NCBI GenBank assembly: GCA_037126765.1
Contig: JBBCBC010000034.1
Span: forward strand, 17,482,691-17,546,690
Length of the DNA: 64,000 nt
Source of the DNA: Stenogyne calaminthoides
Taxonomy: Eukaryota > Streptophyta > Magnoliopsida > Lamiales > Lamiaceae
Direction of reading: 5' to 3'
The notes under the pieces are model-generated. The model had not been told where the DNA came from and did no database searches. It saw only the letters and a program-made list of their open reading frames with translations. The position numbers were made by a program, and so were the translations under genes. Below, piece by piece: positions 54,845 through 64,000 of the stretch (the stretch's first letter is position 1; the number at the start of each line of letters is the position of its first letter).

Positions 54845-55268
54845 CAGCCACCGTGGTTTACTCGATTTATCACCGACCATAGATTCGAACAAACCGCACC
54901 TTAAATCAGTCAATCAAAAGACGATATAACTTGAAGAGCGAAGATCGGGATGGCCGGCGCCGACTGAATCGGCCGGAGATGCTCACCGCCAAGCAATAGT
55001 TGTTTGGGGGAGAAGGGGCTTACCGACTGTAGTCGGGAGAAATTATGCAGCCAACGTGGTTTACTCGATTTATCACCAACCACAGATTCGAGCAGACCGC
55101 ACCCTAAATCAGCAAATCAAAAGACGATACAACTTGAAGAATGAATTTCGGGATCAAAATTGACCCAAAAACGGTCGTCACCGACTGAGTCGATCGGAGA
55201 TGCTCACCGCCAAGCAAGAGTTGTTTGGGGGAGAAAGGGCTCACCGACTGAGGTCGGGAGAAATTATG
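54845..55268 (-). repeat. Two tandem 5' units of the LINE
   Basis: Copies at about 54845-55047 and 55048-55268 share GTGGTTTACTCGATTTATCA, GAGATGCTCACCGCCAAGCA and TCGGGAGAAATTATG blocks, with about 85-90% similarity by eye. Repeated 5' UTR units acting as promoter monomers are known from some L1 LINEs; this could be a plant counterpart. Confidence 0.8.
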
Positions 55269-55772
55269 ACTTTGGTGTGACATTTTTATATTAAAATCCA
55301 GATTCAACTTAATCATATGCAGATCTAAAATACCAACACAGAATTACGAAACGAAACAGAAAGGCATTTGCAGCGCATTAATTATTAACAAACAACAAAT
55401 CAAAACGTAGCAGAGAGAGGCAAGGACCAAAATTCAAACTAAACTAAATGAGCAGTGATTCGGAGAGAGAGAGGGACGGCGTCGAGGCGAGGAGTCAGCG
55501 TCTCCTGCGGGGAGAAAAGCAACAGCGACGGCGGCTGAATCAGGAAGAAATGAATTTGGATTGAAGATATGGAGCTCTTCCGATCTAATCTGTTGTAAGA
55601 GTCAAAGAAATTTACTATGCGATTTTAAAGATGAATCAAAGAAATTTCAGATCTTTGGTGCGTTTAAAGATGAAAAATAGTATCAAGACAGGGATGTTTG
55701 ATTTTAGGAGTTTGATTCCATAAATAGCGATTTGGTAAGGAATGGAAATCATAGATTAATTCCTCAACTTTT
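55269..55772 (-). other. 5' terminal region of the LINE
   Basis: Runs to the right target-site duplication. It contains a purine-rich GAGAGAGAGAGGGACGG stretch and no long frame. No ORF1 (gag-like or zinc-knuckle) is visible. Confidence 0.6.
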
Positions 55773-55785
55773 TTGTTATGAATAA
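55773..55785. repeat. LINE target-site duplication, right copy
   Basis: TTGTTATGAATAA, identical to 41111-41123. Confidence 0.9.
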
Positions 55786-55798
55786 AATTATTAAGGCC

Positions 55799-56024
55799 GA
55801 ATCTTATATGCATTTAGGTGCACCATGCACTTATAATGCATTTTGGAACCATGCAACTTATTATACTGAAATATGCAATTTGTTTATAATGAACAGTGCA
55901 ACTATTAATATGAAAAAATAGTTGCACGGTTAAGTATAAATAAGTTGCGTCTTTCAATATAATAAATTGCATGACACTAAAATGTTTTATGAGTGCACGG
56001 TGCATTTGGATGCACATGAGACTC
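55799..56024. mobile_element. Fold-back MITE 1
   Basis: The two halves are imperfect inverted repeats of about 110 bp. The left half has TGCATTTAGGTGCACCATGC and ATGCAACTTATTATACTGAA; the complement of the right half has TGCATCCAAATGCACCGTGC and ATGCAATTTATTATATTGAA. No transposase. A related copy is at 58195-58415. Confidence 0.75.
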
Positions 56025-56251
56025 ACTCCTTATATATTATCCAAAATGACTCAACATAAATCATCCAGAATGGCTCAATAGAAAATCTTATATATTATCC
56101 AGAATGGCTCACAAATGACACTAAATTAAATAGAAATATACATACATAATTCATTAATTCCTAACAGACTGGGTTATAAGCCCAAAATTGAAACTGAGGC
56201 TCAAATAAGTAATCTAGACTTTTTGGTGCATTTTGTATCAAGACATGAACC

Positions 56252-56383
56252 TAGATTTCTTAAGTAATATTGGGAAGCCCCTTCACCTTCCATCTCTAAC
56301 CGATGTGGGACAAATTAAGATTTTTTAAGTAACACTAGGACGCTCTTTCACTTTTAATCACAAACTGATGTGCGACAAAATAA
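56252..56383 (-). repeat. Two tandem 66-bp units with a snRNA-promoter-like motif
   Basis: Units 56252-56317 and 56318-56383 each start AGATTT.TTAAGTAA. On the minus strand they contain GTCCCACATCGG and the variant GTCGCACATCAG. The first matches the plant snRNA upstream element (RTCCCACATCG). I see no snRNA body beside it. Confidence 0.6.
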
Positions 56384-56771
56384 AATTTCTTCATTTTAAC
56401 AAAATCACAACAATTTTTTTATGGAGGTTAAATGGTAAAGTAGCGACATTTATGTAAATCAAAATGAGATAAAGTTGTCTTTAGTGTTTAAGTAACGACA
56501 TATGGGGTAATATTAAAATGTTTGAGGGGTATAGATAATAAAAGAGAAAACACGAACTGTCATGTGAAACTTGTTCATATTATGAAATTGATATCATTGC
56601 ACCTAAAATGATACACTACTTTGATAAATTAATGCCTATAGTATTTAATGTTATGATCTTAGATTACAAGTGTAATGATATCAGTTGATAAATGTTATGA
56701 TATCATAAATTTATAAGTGTAGTAGTATAAATTTCATACTATGAACAAATTTCACCAGAGATCTATTCAAA
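56384..56771. other. AT-rich interval
   Basis: No gene or element recognised. Confidence 0.5.
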
Positions 56772-57699
56772 AGACACTACAAAAAAGTTGTCATTGTCCT
56801 CGCTAAATTGATTTAATGAGGGAATTAGCGAGGGCTAATAACCCTTCACAATTTCCTCCTCGCTAACGTTTAACGAGGGCAGTTATAGGCCCTCGGTGTT
56901 AACGAGGACAAATGTGCTTTCAGTATTAGCGAGGGCAAATTTACCCTTGGTGTTAGCGAGGGAAACTGCCCTCGCAAAACCAAAATAATGAAAAACAAAA
57001 ATTTTCCCAAGACCTAAGTCTCGAACCCTAGACCTCTCACTTTCATATGCCCTACAATTAACATTGGGCTAAGTGACTCATTCATTATATTTTCACTTCT
57101 AATATATGTGTATCATATATTTCTATATTATTTATTTTCAATTTCGAAAATTAAAAAATATAAATCAAATTTGAGAGACCAAGGATTCAAACATGCGATG
57201 TTTCAATGTTCAGTGCTCGCAGTCACCACTGGGCTAGGTGATTTATTCATCAAATTTTCAATTCTAATAGATATGTATCATATTTTTTTTTATATTTTTT
57301 AAAATATTAAAAACTACTCATAAAACAACACGATCACTCGAGAGTCCAAGAACTCGAACACGCAACTTCTAGGTAATTTTTGTCTTGTACATACCATTGG
57401 GCTAGCTAATTGATTCATGAAATTTTTACTTTTAATAAATATTTGTCATATATTTTTTGTATTTTTAATTAGGAAAGTATGCCCTCGCTATTAGCGAGGG
57501 CTATTAGATGCTTGTTAAAGCCCTTTGTATTAACGAGGGAAAATTATTGCTCGTTAATGCCCTTGTTAGAAACAAGAGCTTTTAAATCTCTCATTAGTGC
57601 CGAGAGTTATCAAAACCCTCATTAAAACCCTTATTATTAACGAGAGATTTTATAGCCCTCGTTAACACCCTCGTTAAATGAAGTTTTTTTGTAGTGAGA
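56772..57699 (+). mobile_element. Non-autonomous CACTA (En/Spm) transposon, 922 bp, TSD AGA
   Basis: CACTACAAAAAAGTTG at 56775 and its inverse TTTTTTTGTAGTG ending at 57696 are classic CACTA termini; AGA flanks both ends (56772-56774, 57697-57699), a 3-bp duplication as expected. Subterminal regions (56800-56970 and 57480-57685) carry many copies of TTAGCGAGGGC/TTAACGAGGG and complements, comparable to the transposase-binding repeats of En/Spm. There is no transposase frame, so movement would depend on an autonomous relative. Confidence 0.95.
56985..57480 (-). repeat. Three tandem 166-bp tRNA-like units inside the CACTA element
   Basis: Each unit has, on the minus strand, an A-box-like TAGCCCARTG(G) at 57062-57071, 57226-57236 and 57394-57404, and a B-box-like motif (GGTTCGAGAC, GTTTGAATCC, GTTCGAGTTC) at 57018-57027, 57183-57192 and 57350-57359. 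B boxes are 166 and 167 bp apart and A-to-B gaps are about 33-35 nt, as in tRNA genes and SINE heads. No cloverleaf is evident. Confidence 0.7.
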
Positions 57700-58194
57700 A
57701 ATTTTATTTTATTTTATTATTATTTATAAAAATGTTCAATTAAATTTAGAAAAAAATCTCAATTAAAAATATTCAAATAAGAATGAAATCGATTGAGGGA
57801 GTATTATTTATGAAATTATTGAGCCTAACATGAATATAAAACTTAAATCTTAATTTCTTTTATACTATTGGGCTATACTAAATATATGGTCATCAACTTA
57901 AAAAAATCAAAGTAAAAATGCATTAAAAAGTCTTCCAACACAAGCTTTTGATTTTAGGGTTAAGTACGATATCAATTCAATTTGGTATACAAAGTAGAGT
58001 TAATTCAATGTGACTAGTCTTTTCATAGGTAATAGAAGTCAAAACAGAAATATTGAGGATGGGCATGCTCAAGTGCTAAGATAACCCCTCATCTAAAAGA
58101 CAATAATGCCCGTATGTGTTTTATCTTATTTTTTCCTTTCCAAATAAAATTTATATTTATTGAGAAGATAAGTTATTGTGTAAGAAAATTTACT
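57700..58194. other. AT-rich interval
   Basis: No gene or element recognised. Confidence 0.5.
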
Positions 58195-58415
58195 AGATCA
58201 TGTATGCACACTAAATGAACCGTATACTTTATAATGTATTTTTAAAATATATAATTTATTATACTAAAATATATAAATTTATATTGAAATGTGTTTCACA
58301 AATACGTATTACATATTTCATTATAAATAAATTATATATTTTAATATAATAAATTCTATATTTAAAAAATACATTATAAAATGCATGTTACAACTGATAC
58401 AGATAGATGACCCAT
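58195..58415. mobile_element. Fold-back MITE 2, diverged relative of MITE 1
   Basis: The left half (TTTATAATGTATTTTTAAAA, TAATTTATTATACTAAAATA) and the complement of the right half (TTTATAATGTATTTTTTAAA, GAATTTATTATATTAAAATA) match over about 80 bp. The TTATTATACT core is shared with MITE 1. Confidence 0.7.
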
Positions 58416-59351
58416 TCAACATATATAATTTTGTAGGACTATATTTTTGTGGGATGAAATGTTCAACTCAGATGTCCTCCTAATAAACTCCTCAAAAATA
58501 TAAAATTCAATTGTTTTAATTAATTTAGTAAATTTTTATGTTTAAATTGTCTCACATGAAGTAAGAAAAAAGCCAAGAAAAGATTCCAGGGGCAGTATGT
58601 GTTCATACTAAAGTGCATGTCTTATCCAATATACATATTCTGAAAAATAAATGTAACGCAGAAAAGTTAAAACGTGCTTTATCAAAGCAAGTGTCCAAAA
58701 TGTATTTGAGATTGAGTTTCTTACATTATCACATATTTGGAAGATCCAGCAAATTGAGGGTTTCCTTCGTTATCAGGTTTGGATTGATGTAAACTCGAAC
58801 ATGCATTTCCCTTGCTTGAGATTGAGATGTCAAAAAATAATTAAATAAAAGAATCATAAATAAATAAATTGCACGCAAACGCAAATAAGCTATTACTATG
58901 ATATTGGGTAAGGTCAAATTGGCCAATTAAAGAGTCCCAATGAGACTGCTTTCATATATATTATTGGTTAGAATTTTATACTATAATAGTGATAGTTTTA
59001 TAAAATAATAATGAGAGTTTTATAGCATAATAGTAAGAGTTCGAATACAAACAATGGGCTGAAATAATATATATTTGACCTGTTTTTAGTGTATGAGTTA
59101 TGTTTGACCCGTGTTCATAGCATGAACCAAGTCTATACAAGTTTTGTCCCTTCTTAATTTCACTAATAAAAGCTAAAAGACAACTTATTATAAAACGGAG
59201 GGAGTATATTTATTAATGTTATTAGTTGTTTTACCAAAATATATTAATTGTTTCACTGACCATCATAATTATTTTCATTGAATAATATTAATTGTGTATC
59301 AATTGCACGGTGCCGAAAGTGTTACTTTATAAAATATTTATAAGTATAACA
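58416..59351. other. AT-rich interval
   Basis: Short imperfect GATAGTTTTATAA/GAGAGTTTTATAG repeats near 58990-59030. No gene recognised. Confidence 0.5.
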
Positions 59352-59548
59352 TTCTTGTGAACTAAATTTATACATGAACTCTATCACTGTAATGCATAAG
59401 AACTAAAACTGTTTAAGAAATACTTTATTTTTTAAACAATCATAGTTTTTGTTCATTACATTAATAGTTATATATATAACAATGATAATTTTTGTACATA
59501 ACAGTGATATTAAAAAAATAGAGTTCATCGTGAACTCGAGTTTACATT
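59352..59548. mobile_element. Fold-back element 3
   Basis: Imperfect inverted halves: left has CATGAACTCTATCACTGTAA and AACTAAAACTGTTTAAGAAA; the complement of the right has GATGAACTCTATTTTTTTAA, ATCACTGTTATG and AAAAACTATGATTGTTTAAA. A different family from MITE 1 and 2. Confidence 0.6.
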
Positions 59549-59702
59549 TATCTATTTATAATATCATAAAAAGAGTTCATAGATGCATCTCAATGATAAA
59601 TTACTAACCCAAATCTAATCGACAAAAAAGAGAGAAGGTGATGAAATTGTTTAGTAATTATCCATTTTTATCATTATCATTATTTTAAGTATTTTTTTTT
59701 AT

Positions 59703-59815
59703 CTTTGAGTCTAAAATATTTCATATGATATACATATATTTCTTATATTTATGCTGTCTTTGAGTCTAGAATATTCCATAAGATATACATTAATATATTT
59801 TTCATATTTATCTTG
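59703..59815. repeat. Tandem duplication of about 55 bp
   Basis: TCTTTGAGTCTAAAATATTT and TCTTTGAGTCTAGAATATTC start two diverged copies ending in CATATTTAT-type sequence. Confidence 0.7.
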
Positions 59816-60028
59816 ATAATTTTTTTGGGAACAAGTTAGATATTTATATTTTACTAATATAAATAACTTTTAAGTTTTAATTGGGTCATTGTAAGACATA
59901 TTTTTTATAATAAACTTATGTTTTCATGATTATTCCTATTTTTGAGACATAGGTTTTTTTTAAGACAGTCGATTACAATAGTTTTCTAACACAATCAATT
60001 ACAATAATTCCTTCTACCATCGGACACA

Positions 60029-60256
60029 TGACAATATCATATTATATCACTATATACCGAAACCGCAATCACCACAAGAGGGGTACCACCCGAAACCGCA
60101 ACTCGGAACCGCAACTGCACCGCAACTGGCACCGCAACCCAACAATATGGGGACCACCACAAGAGGGAATAATATTCCCTCTTCGTGTCTCGAACTCGAG
60201 ACCTCAAAGTCTCAGGTGATGGAGCTCTAACCACTTGAGCTATCCACACTTGACAA
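60029..60256 (-). mobile_element. tRNA-derived SINE, copy 2
   Basis: Minus strand, head to tail: GTGGATAGCTCAAGTGGTTA with an A box (TAGCTCAAGTGG, plus 60231-60242) and a B box GTTCGAGAC (plus 60186-60194), then the same body as copy 1 (TTGCGGTTCCGAGTTGC, CTCTTGTGGTGATTGCGG). TGACAAT flanks the insert (60029-60035, 60250-60256) as a possible short duplication. The pol III boxes are better kept than in copy 1. Confidence 0.75.
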
Positions 60257-60356
60257 TTTTTTAGACATACTTTATGTCGAAGGTATTGAAATAAAACTAG
60301 AAAGAAGAATTTTCGTTCGCGTGCTTAATAACATTTATGTGGGGTTTAAATAAAAT

Positions 60357-60358
60357 AG

Positions 60359-60388
<30 letters not shown>
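60357..60388. repeat. (TA)n microsatellite
   Basis: About 30 bp of TA dinucleotides. There is no viral sequence next to it, unlike the tract at 40888. Confidence 0.85.
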
Positions 60389-60393
<5 letters not shown>

Positions 60394-60717
60394 AATTAAC
60401 CTTTTGTTATGAAAATAAAACAATTGGTTCCACAAATAAAAAAAGAAAAAAATCGACAATAAACTAAATAAAATATGATATATATTATTGTAACTAAACT
60501 TTTAGTATGAAAATAAAACAATTGATTTAAAAAAAAAGATTGTTATAAAAATAAAATAATCGGTTTCGATATGGGAAATCGAAATCAATTTCTAAGTATT
60601 GGGAAAAGAAGAAAAGAAATCAATTGAATAAAATTTAACAATATCTTGGACGTTTTTGTCTGGGCATTGAAAAGAAAAATCAATTAAACAAAATTTAACA
60701 ATATCTTGCACAACAAT

Positions 60718-61150
60718 ATAGTTGATGACTGGCGGTTCGGCCGGTCCACCGTTTCAATCCATTTTTTCCACTTTTGATCGATTTACGGGACACTTTGAAA
60801 TATGGGAATCCTCCTAATCGGTTCGATCGTTTGATCGAGTAGCGGTTGAACCGATCCGACGCGCTTCCAGAAGATTTTGAAATATGGGCGGTCGAAAGCA
60901 ATTCGGTTGTCAGACCGAGTAGCGGTCGGTCCGATGCGCTTTTCACCCAAAGATACTATTACTCCTCAATTTTCACATATATGAGCAATATAATTGACGA
61001 AATGCGGTTGGGCTGGTTCAATGGTTCACCGTTTTAATCCATTTTTTTAGCTTTTGACCGGTTCGATCCATTTTTTCCGCTTTTGATCGATTCATGAACT
61101 CTTTAAAATATGGGAGGTCGAACGCTCCTAACTCAATTTGGTTTTCTGAC
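60718..61150. repeat. Diverged repeats with GGTTCG/ACCGTTT motifs
   Basis: About 60722-60832 and 60996-61115 share CCACCGTTT or TCACCGTTTTAATCCATTTTT, CTTTTGATCGATT and AAATATGGG blocks. A partial third copy (60846-60925) shares GAAATATGGGCGGTCGAA. Origin unknown. Confidence 0.6.
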
Positions 61151-61160
61151 AGGTTATTTT

Positions 61161-61290
61161 AGGTTATTTCAAGTTTCAATTGCAATTTGCAAATATTAAA
61201 TAGTAGATGGTAACACTCACAATTAAATAGACATCTTATTTCAAGTTTCAATTGCAATTTTCAAATATTAGATATTGTATGGTATTAGTC
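61161..61290. repeat. Direct repeat of about 48 bp, period 72
   Basis: TTATTTCAAGTTTCAATTGC followed by AATTT.CAAATATTA occurs at about 61164 and 61236. Confidence 0.8.
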
Positions 61291-62330
61291 ATTAAATGGT
61301 CAAGTATTTAAATTTAAAAACACTAACATCTTTTTTATCCAAATACTTGTTAAATGAAAATTTTGTGCCCAAATGGAACGCCTTCTATCAATTACAAAAT
61401 AGCGCAGGTTATTAACCCCCCCTTTTTTTTTTTTCGGAAATACACCACCTAAATGAATTCACCTCTAACAAGATTAGTACACTGTCAACAAATTTTTTAA
61501 ATTACCCTTTTCTCTCTTAACCCTTCATTCCATCTACCATTTAAAAAAATCCAAAGGATACACCCCCACAGAGAGAAACTGTCATTCTCGTCTCCTCAAG
61601 CTGCTGCCACAAAATCTGCTCGTGTCTCTTAAAGATTAGTAGTAGTGGTTTTAATTTTTTTAAAAATTAGATTTAGAGTATTCAAGAGTTTATATTCAAA
61701 TGCTTGATTTATGGGATGAATATTTCAGGGTTTTTGCTTGAAATGAACGAACTCGCTTCATACATTCACAAGTGAACGAATTTCGCAATTTAAAATTCGG
61801 AACTGGTTTTTTAAATTTTTTTTCGACTTTCGATTTTTTTCTCCGAAAATTCCATGCTTTTTCAGAAAAAGTTTCTGAAATTGTTAAAGATTTTCGAAAA
61901 AAACATTCGAAATGAAACACTTCAAAAAAAATTGAAAATTTTTCGTCGAAATAAACACAAATTTTCGAAAACAACTTTCGTAATCTACTTAAATTTTTTT
62001 TTTCTTAAATTTCAATAAAATTTCAAAAATCATGTGCGAAATTTTTCAATAGGCGTGAACGAAAAATAATTGCGCGAAATCATAAATCAAACACGAATAG
62101 CCTTAAATATTCTTACCGAACGTTTTTTTTTGGCAAAAAAATCGAATTGTAGCACCTGTTCTGGAGATACTGTTCGAATTTAAGATAAGGGGTGTATGCG
62201 TCCACAACAAAGGGAAATAATAGAAAAGGTAATTTTGACATTTTATTTATTTGTTAAAATTGTAAAATTGGATGAGTGGTGCATTCCCTTTGGGGGTGCT
62301 AATAACTGCGCCTTACAAAATGCATGTGCC
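61291..62330. other. AT-rich interval with repeated TTTTCGAAAA-type motifs
   Basis: 61780-62050 has many short CGAAAATTT/AAATTTTCG motifs of low complexity. The minus-strand frame at 61696-61974 lies in this biased sequence and shows no domain. No gene supported. Confidence 0.5.
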
Positions 62331-62612
62331 CAATAACTTTCCTGTCCAATAACCTTTCTTTTCTATAAACAAATATGGGCCATAAAATGCATGAGCCCAA
62401 TAACCTTCCTTTTCTATATAGTACAATGGGACATGAAGATTAAATTTACATACACCAATTGCTATTATTTTCAAAATAACATAATATTCATTAACCCTAT
62501 AACCTTCCTTTTCTATATACAAACATGGGCCATGAAGATTAAATTTACAAACAACAATTGCTATTTCAAGAGAACTCCACACCCAATAACTTTCATTTTC
62601 TATACTCCATAA
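62331..62612. repeat. Tandem array with CCAATAACCTTCCTTTTCTA units
   Basis: Four or five irregular units of about 50-125 bp, starting near 62342, 62397, 62495 and 62582. Each opens with CCAATAACCTTCCTTTTCTA or a close variant; two also share GAAGATTAAATTTACA and CAATTGCTAT. Confidence 0.75.
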
Positions 62613-64000
62613 AAAGAAAAGGGACTTTCAAAAGAACTCCATAAAATGCCCAAGCCAAACATCTTTGAATAATTTGTTAACTGAAATTTATATTTACTAG
62701 AGACCTGATTTGAGCTTTTAATAACTGTATTTAGTTTGAACTGTTTATCTTTTTAAAAGAGCTTTGCCCTAAAAGTAGAAGCAACTCTACTTACTTTACC
62801 TGCTTTTTTCCAAATCAATTACACTCTCAAACACCATTTGTTTTATATTTTTTTAATTATAACAGTTCTCTAACCATTATTAAATTTTAGTCATTTCTCA
62901 AAATTAAAAATAACTGCAAACACCTCAACGGTGGTGGTCAACACAATTTTTTAGTTTGGAGATAATTTTTAATTGATAGATCAATTTCACAACCTTTTAA
63001 TTATAATAGCATATATAACCTACTATCATATTTAAAAACATGTACAATCTAATGATCGATTGATCATACTTTTAACAATTTTCATAATTGACCACCAAAG
63101 TTATTAAACGCTCGATTTAGCTAGTGACTAACTCATTGCCACTTTAGTTATTAATTGACGTGTCAGAAACTAATGGGTACAATATAGCCCCTTAATTGTG
63201 ATTGTGTGAGTGCGTGTTGGGTTGTTCAGTAACTTAGTTGGTTGTGTCCATTTTAATTATTTGAGATATATAGACTATAGTAAGACTTAAACTTGATATA
63301 TTAAAGCTCAAAATTTGGCTCCAAGTCAATTGTGTTTAGTTTGTTTTAACTCGAGTTCGGCTCAATAGAAAGCTCGAGATGAACAAAACTAAACCCTTAC
63401 CAAAGGAAAAGAAGATAAAAATATGAACATTTTTTTTTCTGAAAGCAAAGATGAACAAAAATAAACACTAGTTTCTGCAACTTCCAATGGAGTTAATAAA
63501 GTGGCTTGTAAGAACCATGTAGACACTTGGCTTTAAAAAAAAAATCGTGAAGACACTTTATCTTTTGATTGATTGGTTGACCACCACATATATGTTCTCA
63601 AACTTATTTTATTGATATTTTGCAAGTGAGACTTCGAATTACACTCGCTAATATTTTTTAATTTTTTATGAAATATGTTACATGAAATTTTTGGCTGTAA
63701 CGGCATCCACATATTTGCTTTATGTTGAAACCTTCTTTCTCCACAATTGTAAATGGATGGTAGCATAACAAACGAGATTCCCTGTAACATGATAGTATAA
63801 CATTTCCTATAACACCTATTAAATTTTGACACGTGTAATATAGGAGATATTATCAAATAGTGCTCGGCTACATGGATAAATCCCAAACACTATTGTGTTA
63901 CAGGAAATCTCAAACACTATTGGATAAATTATTCACCCTCTCCTCCACAGTATCTTTATTTAAACACTTAAAATTTTCACATGGGCCAAATTAGTTTCAT
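62613..64000. other. AT-rich intergenic DNA to the window end
   Basis: No gene recognised. A weak inverted repeat (ATTCCCTGTAACATGATAGT near 63777 and ACTATTGTGTTACAGGAAAT near 63890) may be a small decayed fold-back element. The 117-codon minus frame at 63533-63886 has no recognisable domain. Confidence 0.5.

Larger units (their letters stand above)
41124..55772 (-). mobile_element. L1-type LINE, minus strand, split by copia element E
   Basis: Bounded by a 13-bp target-site duplication with a 9-base poly(A) at its 3' end. The LINE pieces are 41124-44950 and 54151-55772, about 5.4 kb together. ORF2 order is endonuclease, RT, zf-RVT and RNase H, as in plant L1 elements. The 5' part has two tandem 210-bp units but no ORF1. 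The intact duplication means the 5' end is original to this insertion and not lost afterwards. Confidence 0.92.

Noticed and set aside
56985..57480. Functional tRNA genes in the CACTA element
   Set aside because: A and B boxes are present, but I cannot form a standard cloverleaf acceptor stem or find a terminator run at the right place.
61696..61974. Minus-strand frame of 92 codons
   Set aside because: Falls in low-complexity TTTTCGAAAA-rich sequence with biased Phe/Lys content and no homology visible.
62331..62612. CRISPR-like array
   Set aside because: Repeat units are of unequal length with diverged repeats, and the genome is a plant.
63533..63886. Minus-strand frame of 117 codons
   Set aside because: No domain, no promoter or splice signals I can support, and embedded in AT-rich repeat-like DNA.

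Overview
The window looks like nuclear DNA of a flowering plant, most likely a eudicot. It is AT-rich and made almost entirely of nested plant transposable elements: Ty1/copia LTR retrotransposons with initiator-Met-tRNA primer sites, a plant L1-type LINE, a CACTA DNA transposon, tRNA-derived SINEs, fold-back MITEs and an endogenous caulimovirid (plant pararetrovirus). I found no convincing host protein gene, no rRNA gene and no functional tRNA gene in the 64 kb. Species cannot be named from sequence reading alone.

Layout. (1) 1-15420: a plus-strand copia element (called C), cut by the left window edge. Its 3' LTR is split by a complete minus-strand copia element (D, 4493-14683) with a clean 5-bp target-site duplication (AATTA). 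C itself sits against a fragment of a third copia family (F, 15421-16490). (2) 16830-18528: a tRNA-derived SINE between 31-bp direct repeats, then tandem repeats and AT-rich DNA. (3) 18529-40934: an endogenous caulimovirid in sense orientation, with movement protein, coat protein with zinc knuckle, protease, reverse transcriptase and RNase H, then two further ORFs and a promoter/leader region that abuts a (TA)n tract. Its second ORF is interrupted at 24870/39340 by a 14.5-kb composite of two copia copies in opposite orientation (A minus, B plus), bounded by a 15-bp direct repeat instead of the usual 5 bp. (4) 41124-55772: a minus-strand LINE with a 13-bp target-site duplication, endonuclease, RT, zf-RVT and RNase H but no visible ORF1. 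It is split by a fourth copia family (E, 44951-54150). (5) 55786-64000: a small-element zone with two or three fold-back MITEs, a 922-bp CACTA element holding three tandem tRNA-like units, a second SINE copy, and several short tandem repeats in otherwise featureless AT-rich DNA.

How it fits together. The locus is a sink in which elements inserted into earlier elements: D in C, apparently C in F; B in A, and A/B in the pararetrovirus; E in the LINE. All coding regions are decayed by frameshifts and stops, and four of the five copia proteases have lost a residue of the D-T-G active-site triad, so none should be autonomous. LTRs, primer sites and target-site duplications are still readable. Two stretches need scepticism about the assembly: 11240-12430, which reads as a fine mosaic of two repeat sequences, and the A/B junctions. 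Coordinates of decayed domains are approximate; LTR ends and duplications were read base by base.
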